DNA of 8,787 nt, taken from contig JAGVKI010000056.1 of assembly GCA_020050695.1 (NCBI GenBank), forward strand, positions 1 to 8,787. Reading direction: 5' to 3'. The stretch's first letter is position 1; every line of letters starts with the position of its first letter. Below are positions 1-7,835 of this stretch, one piece after another. A program made the translations under genes and the position numbers. This DNA is from Alphaproteobacteria bacterium (GTDB lineage Bacteria > Pseudomonadota > Alphaproteobacteria > Rickettsiales > SXRF01). Below the pieces are notes generated by a model, which did no database searches, was not told the DNA's origin, and worked only from the letters and a program-made list of their open reading frames with translations.

Positions 1-1
1 G

Positions 2-805
2 CTTCACTGCCATCATTGCGGCCATAAGGAGCCGGTGCCGCCTGCCTGTCCGTCCTGCGCAGCTGAAGATAGCCTGCATGCCTGCGGGCCGGGTGTGGAG
101 CGCTTGCTTGAAGAGGTAGAGTCGTTTTTGCCGGAGGCGCGGGTTGCGGTTATGGCCAGTGACAGCACGACCACAACCAATGATTTGAGCGAGACCATCA
201 CCGCCATGAGCGAGGGACGCATTGACCTGCTGATCGGTACGCAGATGATTGCCAAAGGTCACCATTTCGCAGGCCTTGCGGTGGTGGGCGTGGTGGATGC
301 TGACTTGGGACTCGCAGGCGGTGACCTGCGCGCTGCCGAGCGCACCTACCAGCTGTTGCACCAGATTTCCGGACGTGCCGGGCGTGCGCAGGTGCGCGGC
401 CATGTATTCCTGCAAAGCTTCCTGCCCGACCATCCGGTGATGAAAGCGCTGGTCTCGGGTGACCGCGATGCGTTCCTGCAAGCCGAACTCGATGCGAGAA
501 CCCGCGCGCAAATGCCACCTATGGGCAGGCTGGCGGCGATTATTGTCGATGGGCCGAGGGAAGACCAGGTAGCGCAGATTGCACGGGCACTGGCGGCAAA
601 AGTAGCAGGCAGCGAGCAGTTGCACGTGCTGGGACCTGCTCCTGCCCCGCTTTACATGCTGCGGGGCAAATACCGCCAGAGGTTGCTGATTAAGGCGGGG
701 CGAAACATTAACTTACCGGATTATATGCGTAAATGGGTGGATGGTGTGCCATGTCCATCGAACGTTCGCATACGTATCGACATGGATCCGCAAAGCTTCA
801 TGTAA
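2..805 (+). CDS. priA: Primosomal protein N' (PriA helicase), C-terminal part, 5' end outside the window
   Basis: PriA is a superfamily 2 DNA helicase that binds stalled or D-loop forks and reloads the replisome. The open frame runs from the window edge, so the start is missing. The 267 residues present are roughly the last third of a protein usually about 700-750 aa long. The fragment opens inside the zinc-binding insertion, with paired cysteines as CHHC (residues 3-6) and CPSC (16-19). It then shows helicase motif V (GTQMIAKGHHF, about 79-89) and motif VI (QISGRAGR, about 121-128), preceded by the PriA-typical ERTYQLLHQ. The C-terminal domain follows and the frame ends at TAA. The gene converges on the Nudix-like gene with only 11 bp between stop codons, too short for a separate terminator. 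PriA upstream of the F1 operon is a recurrent alphaproteobacterial arrangement. No frameshift is seen. Identification is firm. Confidence 0.96.
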   Translation, partial: LHCHHCGHKEPVPPACPSCAAEDSLHACGPGVERLLEEVESFLPEARVAVMASDSTTTTNDLSETITAMSEGRIDLLIGTQMIAKGHHFAGLAVVGVVDADLGLAGGDLRAAERTYQLLHQISGRAGRAQVRGHVFLQSFLPDHPVMKALVSGDRDAFLQAELDARTRAQMPPMGRLAAIIVDGPREDQVAQIARALAAKVAGSEQLHVLGPAPAPLYMLRGKYRQRLLIKAGRNINLPDYMRKWVDGVPCPSNVRIRIDMDPQSFM

Positions 806-816
806 TCGTTTTGGGT

Positions 817-1938
817 CTAGCGAAACGCGCTTTGCGGCAAATGGGCTGTATAAAGCTGCGAGTCAATAGCGACTGCTTCCGGGCCTGCGCCAAGGGTAGT
901 GTGTAGCCTGATGCCGGTGCGGCGTAGTTGTTTTACCAGTGTCCGTTCAATACGTTCCATCAATTGCAGACGGCTTTCGGTAGAGGCCAGTTCTCCGGCG
1001 ATAAGAGGGCTATCTTTAAGTTGCGGGTCATTTGCTGCTTGCTGGCTGGCGGTTTCCAGGCGTGCCCGCATTTGCGGCAGGGTCATGAACACCCCATGTT
1101 CAAAATAGCTTTCCCCTTCACGTGAAGGGTTTTTTTCTTCAATAATAGTAGAGGCTTGCGGAAGGGTTGCTTCAAAATCCGTTACATGGGCGGCATAGAC
1201 ATAATGGTCGATAGCTTCTTTGGGACGCCGCTTGCTGACGGCAGGTTCAATAAAGCTGTCTACGCGGATGATACGGTCTTGTTCACGGGTAAAATCAAAT
1301 CCGTGTTCTTCCATGGTTTCACGTTTAGCGGTTACAAACATGGGCTCGATACAGACCTCACAGCCGTAATCCAGCAATGCCTGTATGGTCAACAAATGGA
1401 GAGTATTTAGTTCTGCCTCGCGGCGTGCCATGGGGTCTTTGATTATCTCAAATTCAGACAGGTCAGGAGGAGCGGATATTTGTGTAAGAAGCTGTATCAA
1501 CTGTTTCTTTTGTCCAAACTCTACGGTAATGGTTAGGTCTGGTTCATCCTTGCCGCGTATTTTGCGGGCATGGGCATCCTGAGTACCTTTGGGCAGGGTG
1601 GCAACAATAATGCCGGTGGGGTTGGTTTCGATAACCGCATAATAGAGTTCGCAGGGTTTGTCTGAGGCGGGGTCGAAATACGGCACGTCGATTTTGTCTA
1701 TTGTCTCATTAGCCTCTGGTTGGCCGTCTGCCGCCAATTTACGCACATGGCCGCCTGCTTTGCGGGCGAAGGCACTGCTACGAGTACTATTGGCCAGCAT
1801 ATAAGCCAATACGCCGCTGGGGCGACCGTTGGGCAGGTTGGGATAACCGCTGAACTGGCTTAATATAACTTCTGCTTGGGAGGGTGATGCAGATTTCATT
1901 CCGGGGGACACCTGCCTGGTATCTTTGGTTAATGGCAT
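817..1938 (-). CDS. Uncharacterised protein with an exact Nudix box; putative Nudix-fold hydrolase
   Basis: This 373-residue protein is not one I recognise as a named family. Residues 192-214 fit the Nudix signature GX5EX7REUXEEXGU position by position: G192, E198, R206-E207, E210-E211, G213, F214. The only soft spot is T208 where a hydrophobic residue is usual. Downstream, a strand-like HYVYAAHV (245-252) and an acidic stretch leading to GVFMTLPQMRARL (282-294) resemble the later strands and helix of a Nudix fold. Upstream, YYAVIETNPTGIIVATLPKG (99-118) resembles the first strands, but about 70 residues separate it from the box, so an insertion is likely. If real, it would hydrolyse a nucleoside-diphosphate-linked substrate using Mg2+; the substrate is unknown. 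About 95 N-terminal and 75 C-terminal residues are unassigned. No signal peptide or membrane segment is evident. The start at 1938 lacks a clear ribosome-binding site; Met14 (codon 1897-1899) is an alternative. It is divergent from atpH and convergent with priA. Confidence 0.8.
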   Translation of the reverse strand: MPLTKDTRQVSPGMKSASPSQAEVILSQFSGYPNLPNGRPSGVLAYMLANSTRSSAFARKAGGHVRKLAADGQPEANETIDKIDVPYFDPASDKPCELYYAVIETNPTGIIVATLPKGTQDAHARKIRGKDEPDLTITVEFGQKKQLIQLLTQISAPPDLSEFEIIKDPMARREAELNTLHLLTIQALLDYGCEVCIEPMFVTAKRETMEEHGFDFTREQDRIIRVDSFIEPAVSKRRPKEAIDHYVYAAHVTDFEATLPQASTIIEEKNPSREGESYFEHGVFMTLPQMRARLETASQQAANDPQLKDSPLIAGELASTESRLQLMERIERTLVKQLRRTGIRLHTTLGAGPEAVAIDSQLYTAHLPQSAFR

Positions 1939-2311
1939 GAATTTAATAATAATTTATGTTATCGCAGGGTTTATCCATGCCTGGGTTGTAGCTATTAGCC
2001 AGGCTCTTGTAAACCTTAAAGCGTAAACAGAAATTAATGAACCGGGGTGCTTGTATATGCACGCCAAAAATAACCCGCGCAAAATAAAACAGGAAAATAA
2101 TTGCTAAACCCCTTTAATATTTTAAACACAGTGCTTGGAGCCTGAAAAAAGCGATAAAAGCGATAATGGATGATATTAAAAATTCTGGTTGCCTTTGTGG
2201 GGAATCTTGCTTAAGTTCTCTGCGCCTTTGGACGGGACGCAGGGCATTGCCCGAAACGTCTCACTCTAATACCCATTTATTAAAGCTCATTTAATTAAAG
2301 ATAGATAAATC
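1939..2311. other. Divergent intergenic region between the Nudix-like gene and atpH
   Basis: This 373-bp AT-rich spacer has no convincing gene on either strand. It must carry the F1 operon promoter. The best forward match I find is weak: TTGCCT (2189-2194), 17 bp, TAAGTT (2212-2217). The stretch after it contains a small GGGCA/TGCCC hairpin near 2242-2252. The last 35 bp before atpH are very AT rich, with TTAATTAA (2291-2298) and two copies of ATTAAAG (2279-2285 and 2294-2300). If the weak promoter is right, the atpH leader is about 90 nt. No tRNA or recognised riboswitch is visible. Confidence 0.5.
1985..2013 (-). promoter_or_regulatory. Candidate sigma-70-type promoter for the Nudix-like gene
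   Basis: Read on the minus strand there is a TTTACA -35 hexamer (2008-2013), a 17-bp spacer and a TACAAC -10 hexamer (1985-1990). These are 5/6 and 4/6 matches to consensus. Transcription would begin near 1978 and leave a leader of about 40 nt before the start codon at 1938. This is a pattern match only; AT-rich spacers give such matches by chance. Confidence 0.35.
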
Positions 2312-2863
2312 GTGAAACTATCCGGATCAAAACGTATCGCTGCACGCTATGTACAAGCACTCTTTGAAGTAGCGCAGAGCGCGTCTGCACTAGAGTTGGT
2401 GGAAAAAGACATGCACGGCCTGAAACAGGCGCTGGCTACCACTCCTAGCTTCAAGCATTTCCTGGAAAACCCGCTGCTTTCGCGCGACAGCCAGGCACAG
2501 ATCATGACCGCTATTTTGAACAATATCGGTACCCATAAAGTCACCCAGCAGTTTCTTGCCATGCTGGCAAAGCAGCGCCGCCTTCCAATTCTGCCGGAAG
2601 TGATGGAACAGTTTTGTGATCGCGTAGCCCAGACTCGCGGTGAAATGAAAGCTGAACTCGTGGCTGCAAGCCCGCTTTCCCCTCAGGAAGTGGCGATGGT
2701 GTCGGATCGCCTGAGCAAGGCATACGGTAAAAAAGTGGTTCTCGACGTGCGCCAGCAGCCTGATTTGCTTGGCGGTATCGTTGTCAATATTGGTAGCCTG
2801 CGCCTTGACGGGTCGCTGGCGGGCAAGCTGAAACGCTTGCAGGTGCAATTAAAGGCGGCGTGA
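2312..2863 (+). CDS. atpH: ATP synthase F1 subunit delta
   Basis: The delta subunit (mitochondrial OSCP homologue) caps the alpha3-beta3 head and joins it to the peripheral stalk. The 183-residue length is normal. The N-terminal helical domain opens with the family hallmark ARYVQALFEVA (11-21). The C-terminal region has DLLGGIVVNIGSLRLDGSL (151-169), which matches the delta/OSCP signature, and ends in a basic helix (GKLKRLQVQL). The start is GTG; an in-frame TAA at 2306-2308 excludes any upstream start, and the next candidates would remove the conserved helix. The ribosome-binding site is weak (only an AAAG-type purine run in an AT-rich leader), so initiation may be modest. It is the first gene of the F1 operon and is separated from atpA by 133 bp that hold a palindromic repeat element. 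No F0 genes are adjacent, as expected for an alphaproteobacterial F1-only operon. Confidence 0.96.
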   Translation: MKLSGSKRIAARYVQALFEVAQSASALELVEKDMHGLKQALATTPSFKHFLENPLLSRDSQAQIMTAILNNIGTHKVTQQFLAMLAKQRRLPILPEVMEQFCDRVAQTRGEMKAELVAASPLSPQEVAMVSDRLSKAYGKKVVLDVRQQPDLLGGIVVNIGSLRLDGSLAGKLKRLQVQLKAA

Positions 2864-2871
2864 GTGTATTT

Positions 2872-2951
2872 AGGGATTAATAGATGAATCGATTCATCGA
2901 TGAATAAATAATTAAAAAAATTCATCTGTTTATCCATTCATCGATTCATCG
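2872..2951. repeat. Palindromic TGAATC/GATTCA element in the atpH-atpA spacer (gene-less copy of the atpG-atpD cassette ends)
   Basis: The left end 2874-2893 equals 5460-5479 at 19 of 20 positions. The right end 2920-2951 equals 5855-5886 at 29 of 32 positions with no gaps. Those are the two ends of the cassette holding the four-helix-bundle gene, in the same order and orientation. Here they are joined by only a short AT-rich centre instead of the gene. Internally it is palindromic: GATGAATCGATTCATC (2883-2898) and ATTCATCGATGAAT (2892-2905) are perfect palindromes. Positions 2890-2911 pair with 2930-2951 at 18 of 22 positions around an 18-nt loop. The element ends about 30 bp before the atpA ribosome-binding site (AAGGAG, 2983-2988), so it leaves that signal free. 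Confidence 0.85.
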
Positions 2952-2996
2952 GTATCAATAGAATGAAGTTAAGACAGAAACCAAGGAGCAAGCATT

Positions 2997-4541
2997 ATGG
3001 ACATTCGTCCTTCGGAAATTTCGGAGATTCTCAAAAAACAGATCACCCAGTTCAATGCTGATGCAGAACTGTCGGAAACCGGTCAGGTTGTATCCGTAGG
3101 TGACGGTATTGCGACCGTATATGGTCTGGAAAATGTCCAGGCAGGTGAAATGGTGGAATTCGACGGCGGCCCCAGTGATAAAAAACTTTGGGGCATGGCG
3201 CTGAACCTGGCCGCTGACAATGTCGGTGTGGTAATTTTCGGCGATGATCGCGGCGTAAAAGAAGGCTCGACCGTAAAGCGTACCAACACCATCATGGATT
3301 GCCCGATTGGCAAAGGCCTGCTTGGCCGCGTAGTAGACGGCCTGGGTAACCCGATTGACGGCAAGGGCCCGCTTAAAGACGTGACCCGCTCCCGCGTGGA
3401 AGTAAAAGCACCTGGTATTATTGCCCGTAAATCGGTGCATGAGCCTATGTCCACCGGCATTAAAGCCATTGACGCACTGATCCCTATCGGTCGTGGCCAG
3501 CGCGAACTTATCATTGGTGACCGCCAGACCGGCAAAACCGCCATCGCTATCGACGCAATCTTAAACCAGAAAGCCGTCAATGCCGGCAGCGATGAATCCA
3601 AGAAGCTGTACTGCGTGTATGTGTGCATTGGCCAGAAGCGTTCGACCGTTGCACAGGTGGTAAAAAGGCTCGAAGAATCCGGCGCGCTCCCTTACACCAT
3701 CGTGGTGGCTGCGACCGCTTCCGAACCTGCTCCGCTGCAGTATCTTGCGCCTTATACCGGTGCTGCCATGGGCGAATTCTTCCGTGATAACGGCATGCAC
3801 TCGCTGATCATTTATGATGATCTGTCCAAGCAGGCGGTTGCTTACCGTCAGATGTCCCTGCTCCTGCGCCGTCCGCCAGGACGCGAAGCGTACCCAGGTG
3901 ACGTATTCTACATTCACTCGCGCCTTCTGGAACGCGCTGCTAAAATGTCCGACAACATGAAGGCTGGCTCGATGACCGCTCTGCCGATCATTGAAACCCA
4001 GGCGGGTGACGTATCGGCATACATTCCTACCAACGTGATTTCGATCACCGACGGTCAGATCTTCCTGGAAACCGACCTGTTCTACAAGGGTGTTCGCCCT
4101 GCAGTAAACGTAGGTCTGTCGGTATCGCGCGTAGGTTCTGCCGCACAGATCAAAGCCATGAAACAGGTTGCAGGCTCCATTAAGCTTGAACTTGCTCAGT
4201 ACCGTGAAATGGAAGCATTTGCCCAGTTCGGTTCCGACCTGGATGCTGCTACCCAGAAGCTGCTTGCACGTGGCGCACGCCTCACCGAACTGCTGAAACA
4301 GGCGCAGTATTCGCCGCTGTCGACCGCAGAAGAAGTAAGCGTGATCTATGCTGGCGTAAAAGGCTATCTCGATAAGATCGACGTGAAAAAGGTTGGTGCG
4401 TTTGAACAGGCCCTCCTGCAGGATCTGCGCAGCGGTCACAAGGACATCCTGGATGACATCACTGCCAAGTCCACGCTGACGCCTGAAAACGAAGCCAAGC
4501 TGAAAGTGCTGATCGAAACCGTAGCTAAGCGTTTTGCTTAA
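2997..4541 (+). CDS. atpA: ATP synthase F1 subunit alpha
   Basis: The alpha subunit alternates with beta in the F1 hexamer, binds non-catalytic nucleotide and supplies the arginine finger to the catalytic site. The 514 residues are the usual length. Seen in order: an N-terminal helix and beta-barrel ([16 protein letters not shown] onward); Walker A GDRQTGKT (174-181); Walker B region [10 protein letters not shown] (271-280); the family signature [10 protein letters not shown] (368-377); the arginine finger R378 in [10 protein letters not shown]; and the C-terminal helical domain. The start ATG has a strong AAGGAG site 8 nt upstream. The stop is 24 bp from atpG, the only compact spacer in the operon. 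The unusually long upstream spacer (133 bp) carries the palindromic element at 2872-2951. The long antisense reading frames in this region are shadows of the regular codon pattern. Confidence 0.99.
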   Translation: MDIRPSEISEILKKQITQFNADAELSETGQVVSVGDGIATVYGLENVQAGEMVEFDGGPSDKKLWGMALNLAADNVGVVIFGDDRGVKEGSTVKRTNTIMDCPIGKGLLGRVVDGLGNPIDGKGPLKDVTRSRVEVKAPGIIARKSVHEPMSTGIKAIDALIPIGRGQRELIIGDRQTGKTAIAIDAILNQKAVNAGSDESKKLYCVYVCIGQKRSTVAQVVKRLEESGALPYTIVVAATASEPAPLQYLAPYTGAAMGEFFRDNGMHSLIIYDDLSKQAVAYRQMSLLLRRPPGREAYPGDVFYIHSRLLERAAKMSDNMKAGSMTALPIIETQAGDVSAYIPTNVISITDGQIFLETDLFYKGVRPAVNVGLSVSRVGSAAQIKAMKQVAGSIKLELAQYREMEAFAQFGSDLDAATQKLLARGARLTELLKQAQYSPLSTAEEVSVIYAGVKGYLDKIDVKKVGAFEQALLQDLRSGHKDILDDITAKSTLTPENEAKLKVLIETVAKRFA

Positions 4542-4565
4542 CTTCTAGCGTAGAGAACGGGGCCC

Positions 4566-5450
4566 ATGCCTAGCTTAAAAGACCTTAAAAACAGGATCAA
4601 AAGCGTTAAGTCGACGCAGAAGATCACCAAGGCCATGAAGATGGTGGCTGCCTCCAAGCTGCGCCGTGCGCGCGAGCAGGCGGAAGCGGCTCGTCCATAT
4701 TCAGTGGCAATGGAGCGTATGCTCGAATCGCTGGCGTCGTCCATGGCAGAAGGCTCCGGCCCGAAGCTGATGGTGGGAACCGGCAGTACCAGCACGCAGC
4801 TGATTATTGTCGCAACCGCTGACCGCGGCCTGTGCGGCGCTTTCAATAGTTCCATCGTGCGTGCGGTTCGCCGCCGTGTGCGTGAACTCGAAGCGCAGGG
4901 TGCGACCGTGAAGCTGATGTGCATTGGCCGTAAGGGCTATGAGCAGCTGCAGCTGGAATTCAGCAAGAATATCATCAGCCGCACTGAACTGATGAAGGCG
5001 CGTTATATTTCCTACAGCGATGCTGAAAGCGCCGCCCAGGAAGTGATGCAGCGTTTTGAAGCAGGCGAATTCGATACCTGCCATATCGTGTATAACCAGT
5101 TCAAATCGGTGATTTCGCAGGTGGTCACGTTCCAGCAGCTGATCCCGTTCCAGCTTCCTGAAAAAGGCATAGCGCCTGCCCAGCATGAACCGCCAGCGGT
5201 CTATGAATACGAACCGGAAGAAGCTGATATTCTGGCCGATTTGCTGCCACGTAACCTTGGCGTGCAGATCTACCGCGCGCTCATGGAAAACGCCGCCAGC
5301 TTCTATGGTTCGCAGATGACTGCCATGGATAATGCCACCCGCAACGCTGGTGACATGATCAAGAAGCTGAACCTGAAGTATAACCGCACCCGTCAGGCTG
5401 CGATTACCAAAGAACTGATCGAAATTATTTCCGGCGCGGAGGCTGTTTAG
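4566..5450 (+). CDS. atpG: ATP synthase F1 subunit gamma
   Basis: Gamma is the central rotor shaft of F1, coupling proton-driven rotation to catalysis. The 294-residue length is typical. The N-terminal helix has the family hallmark [20 protein letters not shown] (7-26). The Rossmann-like middle contains [11 protein letters not shown] (86-96), and the C-terminal helix carries [20 protein letters not shown] (241-260). Together the terminal helices form the coiled coil. The start ATG lies 24 bp after atpA with a G-rich AACGGGG site. The gene ends at TAG 5448-5450. Its final codons contain GGAGG (5438-5442), well placed to serve the next start at 5454, so gamma and the inserted four-helix-bundle gene are probably translationally coupled. 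In most bacteria atpD follows directly; here a 449-bp gap holds the extra gene. Confidence 0.98.
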   Translation: MPSLKDLKNRIKSVKSTQKITKAMKMVAASKLRRAREQAEAARPYSVAMERMLESLASSMAEGSGPKLMVGTGSTSTQLIIVATADRGLCGAFNSSIVRAVRRRVRELEAQGATVKLMCIGRKGYEQLQLEFSKNIISRTELMKARYISYSDAESAAQEVMQRFEAGEFDTCHIVYNQFKSVISQVVTFQQLIPFQLPEKGIAPAQHEPPAVYEYEPEEADILADLLPRNLGVQIYRALMENAASFYGSQMTAMDNATRNAGDMIKKLNLKYNRTRQAAITKELIEIISGAEAV

Positions 5451-5453
5451 ACG

Positions 5454-5852
5454 ATGAACGGATTAATGGATGAATCGATGAATCAGGACGCTGTCACTAA
5501 ACTCGTGGCTAAGGCTTGGGATTTGTCCGTTTACCAGACGGCATTTGCGCTGGCCTTGGAATTACACGAGATCAGTCTAAGTTTTCCTAAAAATGAGCAA
5601 TATGCCCTAGCGGATCAAATGCGCCGGTCAAGTAAATCGATCTGCGCCAATATTGGCGAGGGATTTGCCAAACAGAAATATTCTAAAGCTGAATTTTCAC
5701 GCTTTTTATCCATAGCGGAAGCATCGGCTAATGAAACACAAGTATGGCTGCAATTCGCATTCAAACTCAATTACATCACAGAAAAACAATTTTTAACATG
5801 GGCGAATCTCTATGAAAAAATTGCGGCGCAGATTTATAAATTGCGACCGTAG
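5454..5852 (+). CDS. Four-helix-bundle protein of the 23S rRNA intervening-sequence (S23/IVP) family, inserted in the F1 operon
   Basis: This is a 132-residue, probably all-helical protein. The diagnostic part is residues 44-73, with FP..E.Y.LA.QMRRSS.SI.ANI.EGF, followed by EFSRFL.IAEAS and L.YIT. This matches the family first seen in intervening sequences of Leptospira and Coxiella 23S rRNA and now known as orphan genes; it is distantly related to the Avd accessory protein of diversity-generating retroelements. Its biochemical role is not established; basic bundles of this fold are thought to bind nucleic acid. It starts 3 nt after atpG stops, with GGAGG 11 nt upstream. In-frame ATGs at 5466 and 5478 are alternative starts. 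The first ten residues are encoded by the left terminal repeat, so they are probably not conserved. It is not an ATP synthase subunit. The region is visibly AT-richer than atpG and atpD and is bracketed by inverted repeats, both signs of insertion. Confidence 0.9.
   Translation: MNGLMDESMNQDAVTKLVAKAWDLSVYQTAFALALELHEISLSFPKNEQYALADQMRRSSKSICANIGEGFAKQKYSKAEFSRFLSIAEASANETQVWLQFAFKLNYITEKQFLTWANLYEKIAAQIYKLRP
5460..5484 (+). repeat. Left terminal repeat of the four-helix-bundle cassette
   Basis: This 25-nt segment contains GGATGAATCGATGAATC and is inverted at 5854-5878 (21/25). Its first 20 nt recur at 2874-2893 with one mismatch (G5468 versus A2882). It overlaps the start of the four-helix-bundle reading frame and encodes its first residues. 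Confidence 0.8.
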
Positions 5853-5853
5853 T

Positions 5854-5886
5854 TATTCATCGGTTCATCCATTCATCGATTGATCG
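5854..5886 (-). repeat. Right terminal repeat of the four-helix-bundle cassette
   Basis: This repeat begins 2 nt after the TAG stop of the four-helix-bundle gene and ends at the purine run AAAGG (5887-5891) that serves atpD. Positions 5855-5886 match 2920-2951 at 29/32, and 5854-5878 is the inverted partner of 5460-5484. Confidence 0.8.
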
Positions 5887-5896
5887 AAAGGCTTAA

Positions 5897-7330
<1,434 letters not shown>

Positions 7331-7342
7331 GTAATAGTCTAC

Positions 7343-7408
7343 AGTCTCCAGTTTTTAGTCGCCAGTAAAGGGGGCTAGCTGGAGACTGGGGACTGACAAC
7401 TGGAGACT
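7343..7408. repeat. Long imperfect hairpin (GTCTCCAGT/ACTGGAGAC) in the atpD-atpC spacer
   Basis: The left arm 7343-7366 and the reverse complement of 7385-7408 agree at 21 of 24 positions without gaps, around an 18-nt loop. A further copy of CTGGAGACT (7379-7387) lies at the loop border and could compete for pairing. The sequence is unrelated to the TGAATC elements elsewhere in the operon but has the same style: short units repeated in both orientations. It is not a conventional Rho-independent terminator, because no T-run follows the right arm; an A-run does. Confidence 0.85.
7402..7405 (+). promoter_or_regulatory. atpC ribosome-binding site embedded in the hairpin arm
   Basis: GGAG lies 9 nt before the atpC ATG and is the only good Shine-Dalgarno candidate there. 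It falls within the right arm of the 7343-7408 hairpin and would be base-paired with TCTCC of the left arm when folded. Lower translation of epsilon relative to beta is therefore plausible but untested. Confidence 0.6.
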
Positions 7409-7414
7409 AAAAAA

Positions 7415-7801
7415 ATGCAGGTTGAACTCATCACCCCGGAAAAGATTCTCTTCAGCGCGCAAGCGCAGATGATTGTAGTACCGGGTACGCTTGGCGATTT
7501 CGGCGTTTTGCCGGGACATGCGCCATTTGTGTCGACCATTCGCCCGGGTGTTATCACCATTGATACCGAAGATGGCCAGCAGCGCCGTATGGCGGTGATT
7601 GGTGGTCTGGCGGAAGTGGTGCCGGAGCGTTGCACTGTTCTGGCTGAATATGCCGTGGATTGCAGCGGCGTGACCCTGGCCGATGTACAGGCGCGTATTG
7701 AGAAGGCAAAGGAAGATATTGCCCTTGCCAGCACCGATACCCAGCGCGCACTGGCGGAAAAGCGCCTTCTGCTTGCCGAAACTTTGCAGGAAGCCCTGTA
7801 A
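7415..7801 (+). CDS. atpC: ATP synthase F1 subunit epsilon
   Basis: Epsilon joins gamma at the foot of the central stalk and can inhibit ATP hydrolysis through its C-terminal helices. The 128-residue protein has the N-terminal beta-sandwich with the family motif VPGTLGDFGVLPGHAP (22-37), GGLAEVVPERCTVLAE (63-78) and a C-terminal helical hairpin rich in Ala, Glu and Lys (about 87-126). The length is slightly short to normal. ATG 7415 is chosen because the protein begins with the conserved MQVELITPEKILFS. Its ribosome-binding site lies in the hairpin described at 7343-7408. It is the last gene of the operon and is followed by a likely terminator at 7836-7885. Confidence 0.97.
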   Translation: MQVELITPEKILFSAQAQMIVVPGTLGDFGVLPGHAPFVSTIRPGVITIDTEDGQQRRMAVIGGLAEVVPERCTVLAEYAVDCSGVTLADVQARIEKAKEDIALASTDTQRALAEKRLLLAETLQEAL

Positions 7802-7835
7802 GTCACAGATTTCAAGGCATAATATAGATTACCAG

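Larger units (their letters stand above)
5460..5886. mobile_element. Putative cassette: inverted-repeat-bounded element carrying the four-helix-bundle gene
   Basis: The left arm 5460-5484 and the reverse complement of 5854-5878 agree at 21 of 25 positions, and the right-hand repeat continues to 5886. A gene-less version with the same two ends sits at 2872-2951. Finding the same ends with and without the gene, both exactly in spacers of one operon, supports a discrete transferable unit. No transposase, integrase or reverse transcriptase is encoded inside it and no clear target-site duplication is visible, so the mobilising agent, if any, acts in trans. The boundary positions are approximate. 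Confidence 0.55.

Noticed and set aside
899..1582. Several plus-strand open frames of 65-84 codons between 899 and 1582
   Set aside because: They lie opposite the Nudix-like gene, have no supporting motifs, and the minus-strand frame is far longer and contains the Nudix box.
2100..2130. TTGCTA (2101 region) followed by TTTAATATTTTAAA as an F1 operon promoter
   Set aside because: The spacing between hexamer-like sequences is about 11 bp, too short for a sigma-70 promoter; the AT run alone is not evidence.
2872..2951. The atpH-atpA palindromic element as a CRISPR fragment or an internal terminator
   Set aside because: There are no regularly spaced repeats with unique spacers, the stem is AT-rich and no T-run follows it. 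Its match to both ends of the 5460-5886 cassette explains it better.
3561..4439. A 292-codon open frame on the minus strand opposite atpA
   Set aside because: It lies entirely within the well-supported atpA gene, encodes no recognisable domain and is explained by atpA codon bias; the same holds for the minus-strand frames at 2955-3440, 3083-3628, 4701-5186, 5873-6484 and 6497-6994.
5454..5852. The atpG-atpD insert as a transposase or as a diversity-generating retroelement accessory protein (Avd)
   Set aside because: The protein has no catalytic DDE or tyrosine motif, and no reverse transcriptase or variable/template repeat pair lies in the window. The RRSS.SI.ANI.EGF core points to the S23/IVP branch.
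7343..7408. The atpD-atpC hairpin as a Rho-independent terminator
   Set aside because: The right arm is followed by TAAAAAAA rather than a T-run on the coding strand, and terminating here would remove epsilon.
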